A DNA stretch of 64,000 nucleotides from Mesorhizobium huakuii (lineage in GTDB: Bacteria; Pseudomonadota; Alphaproteobacteria; Rhizobiales; Rhizobiaceae), in NCBI RefSeq assembly GCF_014189455.1, contig NZ_CP050296.1, positions 7,002,001 through 7,066,000 on the forward strand, in the 5' to 3' direction. The position numbers and the translations under genes were made by a program. The notes below the pieces were generated by a model. It was not told where the DNA came from, did no database searches, and was given only the letters and a program-made list of their open reading frames with translations. Below, one piece after another: positions 10,569 through 19,886 of the stretch. The stretch's first letter is position 1. Every line of letters starts with the position of its first letter.

Positions 10569-11813
10569 TCATCGGCCCACGCGCAGCGTCAGCGCCCAGA
10601 ACAGCAACGCCATAAGGCCGATGCCGGCGCCCAGCATACAGACGCCGCTCCAGCCTATCGCGCCATAGATCATGGTCGAGGCGATGGAGCCGAGCGCGCT
10701 GCCGAGCGAATAGAAAATCATGTAGCCGCCAACCAGCCGGCTGCGCGCATCCGGCCGGCGCGCGAAGATCAGGCTTTGGTTGGTGACGTGGACCGCCTGG
10801 ATCGCCAGATCCAGCATGACGATGCCGGCGACGAGCAGCCACAGCGACAGGCCCATGAAGGCAATCGGCAGCCAGGCTGCCGTCATCAGCAACAGGCTGA
10901 GCCCAGTGAGCAGTTGGCCGCGCCCGCGATCGACAAGGCCGCCCGTCCAGCGTGCGCCGACAGCGCCGGCGACGCCGGCTAGGCCAAACAGCCCGATCTC
11001 GGTGTGCGAGAGGGAAAATGGCGCAGCGCCGAGCGGCAGCACCAGCGGCGCCCACAGCACGTTGAAGGTGGCGAAGATCAGCATGGCGAGCACGGCGCGC
11101 ACGCGCAGCAGCGGCTCCTGCACGAACAGCAGCACCACCGAGCCCAAAAGGCGCTGATAGGATGTGCGTGGCCGATCCGCGTCTTGGCGCGGCAGGATGA
11201 GGAAGAGAACCACAGCCATGCCAAGCGTCAGCGCCGCCGAGATCAGATAGACCCAGCGCCAGCCGGCGAAGTCGGCGACGACACCGGCGACGAAGCGGGC
11301 AAGCAGGATGCCAAGGATGACGCCGCTGGTGACGGTGCCGACCGCCCGCCCCCGTTCCAACGGCACGGCGAGATCGGCGGCATAAGCCACCAGCACCTGC
11401 ACCACCACGGCAAGCAGCCCGACGACAGCGAGGCTTGCCAGCAGCGCCGCAGCGTTCGGCGCGATCCCGACCGCGATCAGCGCCACGGCGGAAAGTACTG
11501 CTTGCCCGGCGATCAGCTTGCGCCGGTCGAACAAATCGCCAAGCGGCACGATGAAGAACAGGCCGAGCGCGTAGCCGATCTGCGTGACCGTCACCACGAT
11601 GCCGACCGAGGCTGGCGCGATGGCAAAATCATGCGCCATGGCGTCGAGCAGCGGATGGGCGAAATAGACATTGGCGACGCTCAGGCCACAGGCAATGGCG
11701 AAGACCAACGCCGTCATTGCCGACAGTCCCGGTGGTGACGCCGGCATGACCTGCGGCAGCCCGTCGGACCGCTCCGCACTTGCTATTGCGCTGTTCACCA
11801 CCTGCACATTCAT
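10569..11813 (-). CDS. Major facilitator superfamily efflux transporter (12-helix, DHA1-like)
   Basis: About 414 residues with twelve predicted hydrophobic segments. The loop between helices 2 and 3 reads PLGDLFDRRKLIAGQ, the MFS motif A, and the first helix starts FAIACGLSVANVYFAHPLLD. The family exports small organic molecules or drugs. I place the start at ATG 11813 (MNVQVVNSAI), preceded by GAGAG; eight more in-frame codons exist upstream but would overlap a palindromic operator. It is divergent from an HxlR regulator, which suggests inducible efflux. Substrate unknown. Confidence 0.85.
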   Translation of the reverse strand: MNVQVVNSAIASAERSDGLPQVMPASPPGLSAMTALVFAIACGLSVANVYFAHPLLDAMAHDFAIAPASVGIVVTVTQIGYALGLFFIVPLGDLFDRRKLIAGQAVLSAVALIAVGIAPNAAALLASLAVVGLLAVVVQVLVAYAADLAVPLERGRAVGTVTSGVILGILLARFVAGVVADFAGWRWVYLISAALTLGMAVVLFLILPRQDADRPRTSYQRLLGSVVLLFVQEPLLRVRAVLAMLIFATFNVLWAPLVLPLGAAPFSLSHTEIGLFGLAGVAGAVGARWTGGLVDRGRGQLLTGLSLLLMTAAWLPIAFMGLSLWLLVAGIVMLDLAIQAVHVTNQSLIFARRPDARSRLVGGYMIFYSLGSALGSIASTMIYGAIGWSGVCMLGAGIGLMALLFWALTLRVGR

Positions 11814-11829
11814 GTCGCTCTCAGCAAAA

Positions 11830-11846
11830 GGTTTCAAGTTGAAACC
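11830..11846. promoter_or_regulatory. Candidate HxlR operator palindrome
   Basis: GGTTTCAAGTTGAAACC is a perfect 8-bp inverted repeat with one central base, directly upstream of the MFS start and 66 bp before the divergent HxlR gene. A second short palindrome GTTGCAAC is at 11875-11882. Position between regulator and target suggests an operator; binding is inferred. Confidence 0.55.
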
Positions 11847-11912
11847 GCTTGCTGGATAGACAGAACAGTTTTATGTTGCAACCGGAATGATTGATCTGGA
11901 CCAACGATTGCC

Positions 11913-12374
11913 ATGGTGAAACGAACGAGCCACCACGAAGCGGGTTGCCTGATCGCGCGGCCGCTGGACGCGATCGGCGACTGGTGGTCGCTGCTCATCG
12001 TGCGCGACGCCTTCGACGGGCTGCGTCGCTTCGGCGAGTTCCAGAAGAGCCTCGGCGTCGCCAAGAACATCCTGTCGGCGCGGCTGCGCAATCTGGTCGC
12101 GCACGGCATACTGGAAACGGTTCCCGCACCCGACGGCAGCGCGCACCACGAATATGTGCTGACGCAAAAGGGACGCGGCCTGTTCTATGTCCTGGTTGCC
12201 TTGCGGCAGTGGGGCGAGACCTATTTCTCCGGACCGGGCGAGCCCTACACTTTCATGGTCGACACGCAGAGCGGCCGGCCGATCAGGCGCCTGGAAGTGC
12301 ATGCCGAGGACGGGCGGCTGCTTGTCCCTGGCGACACAAGGCTCGCCGATTTCCGCAACCGGGAAAACAGCTGA
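11913..12374 (+). CDS. HxlR-family (MarR-like) transcriptional regulator
   Basis: A 153-residue winged-helix regulator. The HxlR pattern is clear: CLIARPLDAIGDWWSLLIVR, then FGEFQKSLGVAKNILSARLR as the recognition helix region and ETVPAPDGSAHHEYVLTQKG as the wing. A single cysteine (C12) near the N-terminus is the position used for redox or electrophile sensing in several HxlR proteins. It is divergent from the MFS transporter and probably represses it through the palindrome between them. Confidence 0.9.
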   Translation: MVKRTSHHEAGCLIARPLDAIGDWWSLLIVRDAFDGLRRFGEFQKSLGVAKNILSARLRNLVAHGILETVPAPDGSAHHEYVLTQKGRGLFYVLVALRQWGETYFSGPGEPYTFMVDTQSGRPIRRLEVHAEDGRLLVPGDTRLADFRNRENS

Positions 12375-12478
12375 CCGCCCTGGGCTGGTTCGGCCTGGCG
12401 GAATCGATTTCTCCTTGACCCGACAGGGAATCGGCTATCGTTTCGGGTAGCGCATACCGTCCTAGGGTGGAGTTAAAG

Positions 12479-13519
<1,041 letters not shown>

Positions 13520-13528
13520 GGCGGGAGT

Positions 13529-14404
13529 CTACCGCGCAAACTTCTTCGCGCCGAACACGCACGCCACCACACCGAGCGTAACCACCACCATCAGCGGGCT
13601 GACCTGCTCATGCAGCAATGTCGCCGCGAGCGCCAGGCCGAAGAAGGGCTGCAGCAATTGCAGTTGGCCGACCGCGGCAATGCCGCCTTGCGCCAGGCCG
13701 CGATACCAGAAGACGAAGCCGATCAGCATGCTGAACAGCGAGACATAGGCGAGACCGATCCAGGCGTGGGAGCCGACAGCGGCAAAGGATACCGGCAGCG
13801 TCGCAAACGTCAGCACCAGCATGATCGGCAGCGACAGCGTCAGCGCCCAGCAGATCACTTGCCAGCCGCCGAGCCTGCGCGACAGCGCGGCGCCTTCGGC
13901 ATAGCCAAGGCCGCAGACGATGACGGCGGCGAGCATCAGGCCATCGCCGACCGGCGAGGCGGTCACGCCCTGCGTCAGCGCGAAACCCGCGACGAGCGCG
14001 CTGCCGATGCACGAAAACAGCCAGAATGCCGGACGAGGACGATCGCCGCCACGCAGCACGCCGAAGATCGCCGTCGCCAACGGCAACAGGCCGATGAAGA
14101 TGATGGAATGGGCAGAGGTGACGTGCTTGAGCGCCAAGGCGGTCAGCAGGGGAAAGCCGACGACCACGCCCAGCGCCACGATCACCAGCGACACGAGGTC
14201 GCCGCGCTGCGGACGTTTCTCCCGGAACAGGACCAGCATTGCCAGGCCAAGCAGTCCGGCAATCGCGGCCCGGGCCGATGTCACGAAGGTCGGGGCGAAA
14301 TCCATCACCGCCACGCGCGTCGCCGGCAGCGAGCCTGAGAAGATCAACACGCCGATAAATCCGTTCAGCCAGCCGCTCGCAGTCTTGTCCATTCCAGGCT
14401 CCAT
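13529..14404 (-). CDS. EamA/DMT-family transporter
   Basis: A 291-residue inner-membrane protein with ten hydrophobic segments in two EamA repeats (FIGVLIFSGSLPATRVAVMD in the first; WYRGLAQGGIAAVGQLQLLQ in the second). Drug/metabolite transporters of this type often export amino acids or related metabolites. It is divergent from a MocR-type regulator 93 bp away, a common pairing for pyridoxal- or amino-acid-linked export. ATG 14404 has GAGGG upstream; ATG 14392 is an alternative. Confidence 0.85.
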   Translation of the reverse strand: MEPGMDKTASGWLNGFIGVLIFSGSLPATRVAVMDFAPTFVTSARAAIAGLLGLAMLVLFREKRPQRGDLVSLVIVALGVVVGFPLLTALALKHVTSAHSIIFIGLLPLATAIFGVLRGGDRPRPAFWLFSCIGSALVAGFALTQGVTASPVGDGLMLAAVIVCGLGYAEGAALSRRLGGWQVICWALTLSLPIMLVLTFATLPVSFAAVGSHAWIGLAYVSLFSMLIGFVFWYRGLAQGGIAAVGQLQLLQPFFGLALAATLLHEQVSPLMVVVTLGVVACVFGAKKFAR

Positions 14405-14497
14405 GTCTTTCGCCCTCTATCGGGCAGATGCCATGGTGCAGCCAGAGACAATGGGGTACAATTCAGCGAAACTGTAATGGATGATTGAGCAGTACGG

Positions 14498-15916
14498 ATG
14501 ACGGACTTCGCTTTGGAAAAGGACGATGTGCGGACCTTGGGCGCCCCCACCCTCGTCGAAAGCGTCATGGCGACCATTCGCCAGCGGATCGCCGCGCGCA
14601 GCCTGACACCGGGCGCCCGGCTGCCCTCCATCCGCGCCTTCGCCCAATCCATGCAAGTGTCGAAATCCACCGTGGTCGAAGCCTATGAGCGGCTCGCCGC
14701 CGAAGGCACGATCCGCTCCCGGCCGGGTTCAGGCTTCTATGCCGCCGGCTCGCTGGCGCCGTTGTCGCTGGCCGAGATCGGTCCCCGGCTCGACCGTGCC
14801 GTCGATCCGCTCTGGGTCTCGCGCCAGTCGCTGGATGCCGGCGACGAGACCCTGAAACCCGGCTGTGGCTGGCTGCCGGCCTCCTGGATGCCGCAAGCCG
14901 GCCTGCGCCGCGCACTGCGCACGGTGGCGCGCGCCGATGATGTCGCGCTTGCCGATTACGGCACGCCGCTTGGCCTGCCGCCGCTGCGGCAGTTGCTGGC
15001 GCGGCGCATGGCCGGGCACGGCATCGAAGTTTCGCCCGAACAGATCATGCTGACGGAATCGGGCACGCAGGCCATTGACCTGTTGTGCCGGTTCCTGATC
15101 GAACCCGGTGACACCGTGCTGGTCGACGACCCCTGCTATTTCAATTTCCACGCTTTGCTGCGCGCCCACCGCGCCAAGGTCGTCAGCGTTCCCTACACGC
15201 CATCGGGGCCAGATATCGACCTGTTCGCGCAGGCGCTCGCCGAGCACCGGCCGCGCCTCTACATCACCAATTCCGCCATCCACAATCCGACCGGAGCGAT
15301 CCTGTCGCCGGTCACCGCGCATCGTTTGCTCAAGCTCGCCGACCAGTCGGACCTGACCATCGTCGAGGACGACATTTTCGCCGATTTCGAACATGCCCCT
15401 GCACCGAGGCTTGCGGCTTTCGACGGCCTCAACCGCGTCGTCCAGATCGGCAGTTTCTCCAAGACGCTTTCGGCCTCGGTGCGCTGCGGTTTCATCGCCG
15501 CACCGCGCGACTGGATCGAGGGCCTGACCGACCTCAAGATCGCCACCACCTTCGGCGGCGGAAGGCTGGCCGCCGAACTGGTATTGATGCTGCTGAAGGA
15601 CGGCAGCTACCGCAAACATATGGATCTGCTGCGCGCCAAACTCGCGCGTGCCATGGTCCAGACCGCCACCCGGCTGAAGGCGATCGGCATCACGCCGTGG
15701 ATCGACCAGCCGGCCGGCCTGTTCCTGTGGTGCAGATTACCCGACGGCATCGACGCGGCCGAAGTCGCACGCTGGGCGCTTGGCGACAATGTCGTGCTGG
15801 CACCCGGCAATGCGTTCAGCCTGTCCCAGACGGCCAGCCGTTTCCTGCGCTTCAACGTCGCCCAATGCGAAGACGAGCGGATTTTCAAGGTGCTTGAGGC
15901 GGCGATGGCGCGCTGA
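14498..15916 (+). CDS. MocR/GntR-family regulator with aminotransferase domain
   Basis: A 472-residue fusion. The N-terminal GntR winged helix (about 15-85) has LPSIRAFAQSMQVSKSTVVE and RSRPGSGFYAAG. The rest is a class I aminotransferase fold with ESGTQAIDLLCRFL, DDPCYFNFHALLR and the PLP lysine in IGSFSKTLSASVRCGF. MocR proteins sense PLP or an amino-acid adduct and usually control an adjacent gene. The divergent EamA transporter is the obvious target. Confidence 0.9.
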   Translation: MTDFALEKDDVRTLGAPTLVESVMATIRQRIAARSLTPGARLPSIRAFAQSMQVSKSTVVEAYERLAAEGTIRSRPGSGFYAAGSLAPLSLAEIGPRLDRAVDPLWVSRQSLDAGDETLKPGCGWLPASWMPQAGLRRALRTVARADDVALADYGTPLGLPPLRQLLARRMAGHGIEVSPEQIMLTESGTQAIDLLCRFLIEPGDTVLVDDPCYFNFHALLRAHRAKVVSVPYTPSGPDIDLFAQALAEHRPRLYITNSAIHNPTGAILSPVTAHRLLKLADQSDLTIVEDDIFADFEHAPAPRLAAFDGLNRVVQIGSFSKTLSASVRCGFIAAPRDWIEGLTDLKIATTFGGGRLAAELVLMLLKDGSYRKHMDLLRAKLARAMVQTATRLKAIGITPWIDQPAGLFLWCRLPDGIDAAEVARWALGDNVVLAPGNAFSLSQTASRFLRFNVAQCEDERIFKVLEAAMAR

Positions 15917-15918
15917 TC

Positions 15919-16809
15919 TCAGCGGCTTGCGCGAACCTCCCGCACGCAGTCACGCAACCAGCGTTGCGCCGGGTCGGCGTCGAGGCGCGGATGCCAGAGC
16001 ATGGAGATGGTGACTTCCACCGTGCTAACCGGCAGCGGAAAACTGTGCATGCCGGCACGCGCGCCCGCCGTATGCCGCTCGGGCACGCTGGCGATCAGTT
16101 CCGAGGCGCGCGCCATGGCGAGCGCGGCCGAGAAACCCGAGACCATGCACACGACCGTCCGCTGCAAGCCGAGCGCGCCCAAAGTCTCGTCGATCGGTCC
16201 CTTCTCGCGGCCACGCCGCGAAACACTGATGTGCCGGCAAGCCGCATAGCGCTCGGGCGTCACAATACCCTCGCTCAGGGAATGGCCGGCTCGAACGGCG
16301 CCGATAAAACGGTCGCGAAACAGCGCCTGGATGCGCACTTCGGGTCCGGTTTCGCCGGCAACGCCGATTTCCAGATCGATCGCCGCTTCGCGCAACGACA
16401 TCACATCCTTATCTGACTTCGGCGCGAAACGCAGCCGCACCCCTGGCGCATCGGCCTCGATGCGGGCGACCAGACGAGGCCCGAACTCCTCGACGAAGCC
16501 CTCATTGGTGCGCATCGTGAAGACCCTGTCCAGGCTTGAGGGATCAAGCAAATCGGCAGGGCGCAGCAGCGCCTCCGCCTCCTGGACGACAGGGCCGACC
16601 TGCCGGCGCAATTCCTCCGCGCGCGGCGTCGCCACCAGGCCGCGTCCGGCGCGGACCAGCAGGGGATCGCCCGTTGCCTCGCGCAGCCGCGCCAGCGTCC
16701 GGCTCATCGCCGAGGGACTGAGCCGCAAACGGCGCGCGGCGCGGGCCACGCTGCCTTCCGCCAGCAGCACGTCGAGAGCGAACAGCAGATTGAGATCGGG
16801 CGTTGTCAT
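15919..16809 (-). CDS. LysR-family transcriptional regulator
   Basis: A 296-residue LysR regulator: N-terminal helix-turn-helix LNLLFALDVLLAEGSVARAA then LRLSPSAMSRTLARLREATG, followed by a substrate-binding domain. Such proteins usually activate or repress a divergent gene in response to a small ligand. The divergent neighbour here is a DHA2-type MFS exporter, about 130 bp away, so drug or metabolite efflux control is likely. Its 3' end is 2 bp from the MocR gene stop. Confidence 0.9.
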   Translation of the reverse strand: MTTPDLNLLFALDVLLAEGSVARAARRLRLSPSAMSRTLARLREATGDPLLVRAGRGLVATPRAEELRRQVGPVVQEAEALLRPADLLDPSSLDRVFTMRTNEGFVEEFGPRLVARIEADAPGVRLRFAPKSDKDVMSLREAAIDLEIGVAGETGPEVRIQALFRDRFIGAVRAGHSLSEGIVTPERYAACRHISVSRRGREKGPIDETLGALGLQRTVVCMVSGFSAALAMARASELIASVPERHTAGARAGMHSFPLPVSTVEVTISMLWHPRLDADPAQRWLRDCVREVRASR

Positions 16810-16839
16810 CCGCGGATCGTAACATGATGTGGCGTCTCA

Positions 16840-16856
16840 TGCACTGATATGATGCA
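16840..16856. promoter_or_regulatory. Candidate LysR site upstream of MFS exporter
   Basis: TGCACTGATATGATGCA is an imperfect TGCA-N9-TGCA dyad in the LysR/MFS divergent gap and contains a T-N11-A core spacing. It is the best dyad in the gap, but assignment is tentative. Confidence 0.3.
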
Positions 16857-16938
16857 AATGCTGCGCCTTCCGCCATATCAACCGCAAGACTAGATCTCCG
16901 ACAGCTCCGGTTCTGGAGCGAACGGAAAGGAGATCGCC

Positions 16939-18396
16939 ATGGCAGTCGCCGTGCAAAATCGGGACGGGATATCAGCCCCGCAACAGAATCAATCGGTCGG
17001 CTGGGCGCTGGCAAGCCTGTCGCTCGCCACGCTGCTGTCGTCGCTCGGAACCAGCATCGCCAGCGTTGGGCTGCCCTCGCTGATGCAGACGTTCGGCGCG
17101 TCGTTCCGGGCCGTGCAATGGGTGGTTCTGGCCTATCTCCTTGCCATCACCACGCTGATCGTCAGTGCCGGGCGGCTGGCCGACATGTTCGGGCGCCGCC
17201 CGCTGCTGCTTGGCGGCATCGCGCTGTTTACATCGGCATCGGTGCTGTGCGGGGTGGCGCCGACGCTCTGGCTGCTGATCGCCGCGCGCACCGTGCATGG
17301 GTTTGGCGCGGCGTTGATGATGGCGCTGACGCTGGCCTTTGTCGCGGAGACCGTCAGCAAGGAACGGACCGGCAGCGCCATGGGCCTGCTCGGCGCCATG
17401 TCGGCGATCGGCACGACACTCGGCCCTTCGCTCGGCGGTCTGCTGATCGCCGGCCCCGGCTGGCGCGCGATCTTCCTGGTCAATGTGCCGCTGGGCCTGC
17501 TGACCTTCGCCCTCGCCTGGCGTGCCTTGCCCGCTCGCAGCAAGACAGCGCAGGCTGCTCAAGGCAAGTTCGACGCGATTGGCACTGTGCTGCTGGCCCT
17601 GACGCTGGCCGCCTATGCGCTGGCCATGACGCTTGGCCGGGGCCATTTCGGTGCGCTCAACATCGGCCTGCTGGCCGCGACCGCTCTCGGCATCGGTTTG
17701 TTCGCCGTCGCCCAGAAGCGGGTGAAGAACCCGCTGGTCCAACTCGCCCGTTTCCGGGACCCGCAGCTTAGCGCCAGCCTGGCCATGAGCCTCATCGTCG
17801 CCACGGTGATGATGGCGACCCTGGTGGTCGCCCCGTTCTATCTGTCACAGGGGCTGGGACTCGATGCCGCGATGGTCGGCGTGGTGCTTTCGACCGGGCC
17901 GCTTGTCTCGACCCTGTCGGCGCTGCTGGCCGGACGGCTTTCCGATCGCTTCGGCACCAACAGGATGACGGTCGCCGGCCTCACTAGCCTTGCCGCCGGC
18001 ACATTCCTGCTCTCGCTCGCCCTGACCAGACTTGGCATCGTCAGCTATGTCGTTCCGATCACCGTCACCTGCTTCGGCTACGCCCTGTTCCAGACCTCCA
18101 ACAATGCGGCCGTCATGAGCGGTGTCGGCGCCGGCGAACGCGGTGTCATATCGGGCCTGCTCAACCTGTCGCGCAATCTCGGCCTCATCACGGGCGCCTC
18201 GTTGATGGGGGCTATATTCGCGGTCGCATCGGCCGCGGCGCAGCGAGGCATTGGGCAGGAGATCCTGACTTCCGTGGCCGCCGCCCGGGGCATGCAGGTC
18301 ACTTTTCAGACGGCAACGGCGCTGGTGCTGGTCGCGCTGATCCTCGCCCTGCTCTCGGCCCGCGCCGCTGCCCGCATAGAACCCAGTGTTTCGTAA
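16939..18396 (+). CDS. MFS drug-type exporter, 14-helix DHA2 (EmrB/QacA) family
   Basis: A 485-residue protein with about fourteen hydrophobic segments. It carries motif A as AGRLADMFGRRPLLLG and the exporter motif C region ATLGPSLGGLLIAGPGWRAI-like (TTLGPSLGGLLIAGPGWRAI). GGAAAGGAG lies just before ATG 16939. The divergent LysR gene is the probable regulator. No membrane-fusion partner (EmrA) is encoded nearby, so it probably works alone in the inner membrane. Substrate unknown. Confidence 0.9.
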   Translation: MAVAVQNRDGISAPQQNQSVGWALASLSLATLLSSLGTSIASVGLPSLMQTFGASFRAVQWVVLAYLLAITTLIVSAGRLADMFGRRPLLLGGIALFTSASVLCGVAPTLWLLIAARTVHGFGAALMMALTLAFVAETVSKERTGSAMGLLGAMSAIGTTLGPSLGGLLIAGPGWRAIFLVNVPLGLLTFALAWRALPARSKTAQAAQGKFDAIGTVLLALTLAAYALAMTLGRGHFGALNIGLLAATALGIGLFAVAQKRVKNPLVQLARFRDPQLSASLAMSLIVATVMMATLVVAPFYLSQGLGLDAAMVGVVLSTGPLVSTLSALLAGRLSDRFGTNRMTVAGLTSLAAGTFLLSLALTRLGIVSYVVPITVTCFGYALFQTSNNAAVMSGVGAGERGVISGLLNLSRNLGLITGASLMGAIFAVASAAAQRGIGQEILTSVAAARGMQVTFQTATALVLVALILALLSARAAARIEPSVS

Positions 18397-18454
18397 GGCA
18401 CCACCTGTTTGGCGATAGGCGATCGAAGCGTGAAATCCGGTTGCACACCTCTCC

Positions 18455-18597
18455 GAGACTGTTTCGAAATTCGCTCTGGCGAGTCATATGGTGGTGGTTT
18501 CGAGAACCGGAGCGGAGCGGACATTCAGGTCCGTGAGCACCGGAAGCGCAGAAAACGCCATCAGATGGCCGCCGGAGTAGAATTTCCAAACAGTCTC
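18455..18597. repeat. Palindromic element between convergent genes (copy A)
   Basis: An 18-bp inverted repeat (GAGACTGTTTCGAAATTC at 18455-18472, its complement with one mismatch at 18580-18597) encloses a conserved core at about 18501-18559 containing CGAGAACCGGAGCGGAGCG, CACCGGAAGCGCAG and a small CGGAC/GTCCG hairpin. The core recurs at 22001. The element sits exactly between two gene ends and abuts the MaoC stop codon; a bidirectional terminator role is likely. Confidence 0.8.
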
Positions 18598-19096
18598 TCA
18601 GGCCCCTGCCCGTTTGCGGCGCTCATAAAGCATGACCAGCGTTTCGGCCGTCAATGCCGGCTTTTCCTCGCCTTCGATCTCGACCGTGTTGGCTGCTTTC
18701 ATCAGATACTGGCCAGGCCCCCCTGTCCTCCATGGAAAGCAGCACCGTGCGCAGCCTGATGCGGGCGCCGACCTTGACCGGCGCCAGGAAACGCACCTTG
18801 TCGAAGCCATAGTTGAAGGCGGCCTGGGTGTTTTCCGGCACAATGCCCATGCCAAGCGCCAGGGCGCCGATAATCGACAATGTCAGATAGCCATGCGCGA
18901 TCGTCGTGCGGAACGGGCTTTGCCGCCGCGCCCGTTCGGGGTCGACATGGATCCATTGGTGGTCGCCGGTGCATTCGGCGAACTTGTTGATACGGTCCTG
19001 GTCGACCGTGGTCCATTCCGAGACGCCGAGCTCCTGCCCGGACATCGTCCTCAACTGCTCGTAGGTCGGCGGCGTTTTAGGCCGTACTTCGTTCAT
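18598..19096 (-). pseudogene. MaoC-like (NodN-type) dehydratase, frameshifted
   Basis: A hot-dog fold enoyl hydratase-like protein. The start (MNEVRPKTPPTYEQL) leads to the hydratase motif FAECTGDHQWIHVDPERA with the catalytic Asp/His pair, then PFRTTIAHGYLTLSI. After LLSMEDRG the frame is lost at a run of six C (plus strand, 18718-18723). Removing one base gives GPGQYLMKAANTVEIEGEEK and an end at 18598, about 165 residues, the family norm. The homopolymer makes a sequencing error likely. Substrate is unknown; NodN-like members occur widely in rhizobia outside nodulation loci. Confidence 0.85.
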
Positions 19097-19355
19097 TCCT
19101 GCTTTCCCGATAACTTGCCGAGCCTCCGGACCACGAACGGACGGCCCCTGTCAATTCGCCTTGCGCGAATCTGTTCCGCCGCATTCCGGCTGAATCGTGC
19201 CACGCCTCGCCATGCAATGGCAGGGCGAATTCGGATTTTCCAACCTTCCGAGTTTGCCGGGAGCTTATCGCGTGGCGCGGATGCAACTATGCGCAAGGTC
19301 GCGGAATTGCAAACCGGCATGCCCTGCCGAAGGCGAAACGACAGACCGAGGGAGC
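19097..19355. other. Gap between maoC-like and phasin genes
   Basis: About 260 bases without a supported gene. Open frames here lack ribosome binding sites and recognisable similarity. It should contain the promoter of the MaoC-like gene and the end of the phasin transcript. I could not assign specific elements. Confidence 0.3.
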
Positions 19356-19784
19356 CTATTTCTGCCCGTAGCCGGCGCGGATTTCCTCCATCGCCTCCTT
19401 GATGCGCGTGCGCAGGATTTCGATCGATTCGGTGCCGGATTTCCGCGCCAGTTCAGCCACTTCCCCAGCATTCTTCAGCGCAGCCTCGAAGGATTTCCTG
19501 GCGAACTCCGTCTGCTTGGCCAGGAGTTCTTGCGGGTTGCCCGGCGCCCGATAGCTCTGCGCCATGTCGGCAACTTCGCGCAGCGTGTCCTGCAGCATTT
19601 CGCGTTGCCTCGACAACAGCGAGGTCGCGCCTGCGGCGCCGGCTCGCGCCGATTTCTCCAAGGCTTCGAGGTTCTTGCGGTGATGGGCAAGGATCGCCTC
19701 GACATCGACATTGGGCACCTTCAGGTCGCGACCGAACCTGCCGAACATGTCCATGAAGGAATCGGATTCCGGTTGTTTTGCCAT
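19356..19784 (-). CDS. Phasin family protein
   Basis: A 142-residue, mostly helical protein (MAKQPESDSFMDMFGRFGRD at the start, then long amphipathic helices with QREMLQDTLREVADMAQSYR and LLAKQTEFARKSFEAALKNA). This is the phasin_2-type pattern of proteins that coat polyhydroxyalkanoate granules or act as small helical stress proteins. ATG 19784 has GGGGAGAAG upstream; the longer open frame is not needed. No PHA synthase is nearby, so a granule role rests on family only. Confidence 0.8.
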   Translation of the reverse strand: MAKQPESDSFMDMFGRFGRDLKVPNVDVEAILAHHRKNLEALEKSARAGAAGATSLLSRQREMLQDTLREVADMAQSYRAPGNPQELLAKQTEFARKSFEAALKNAGEVAELARKSGTESIEILRTRIKEAMEEIRAGYGQK

Positions 19785-19886
19785 GCTGTCTTCTCCCCTT
19801 TGCCGCGGATGCGGGCGCCCTCGCCGGAGCATAGCACTCGGCTGCCGCCTGTCCATTTCGAAGACAGGCCTGGCGACCGATGCGCA

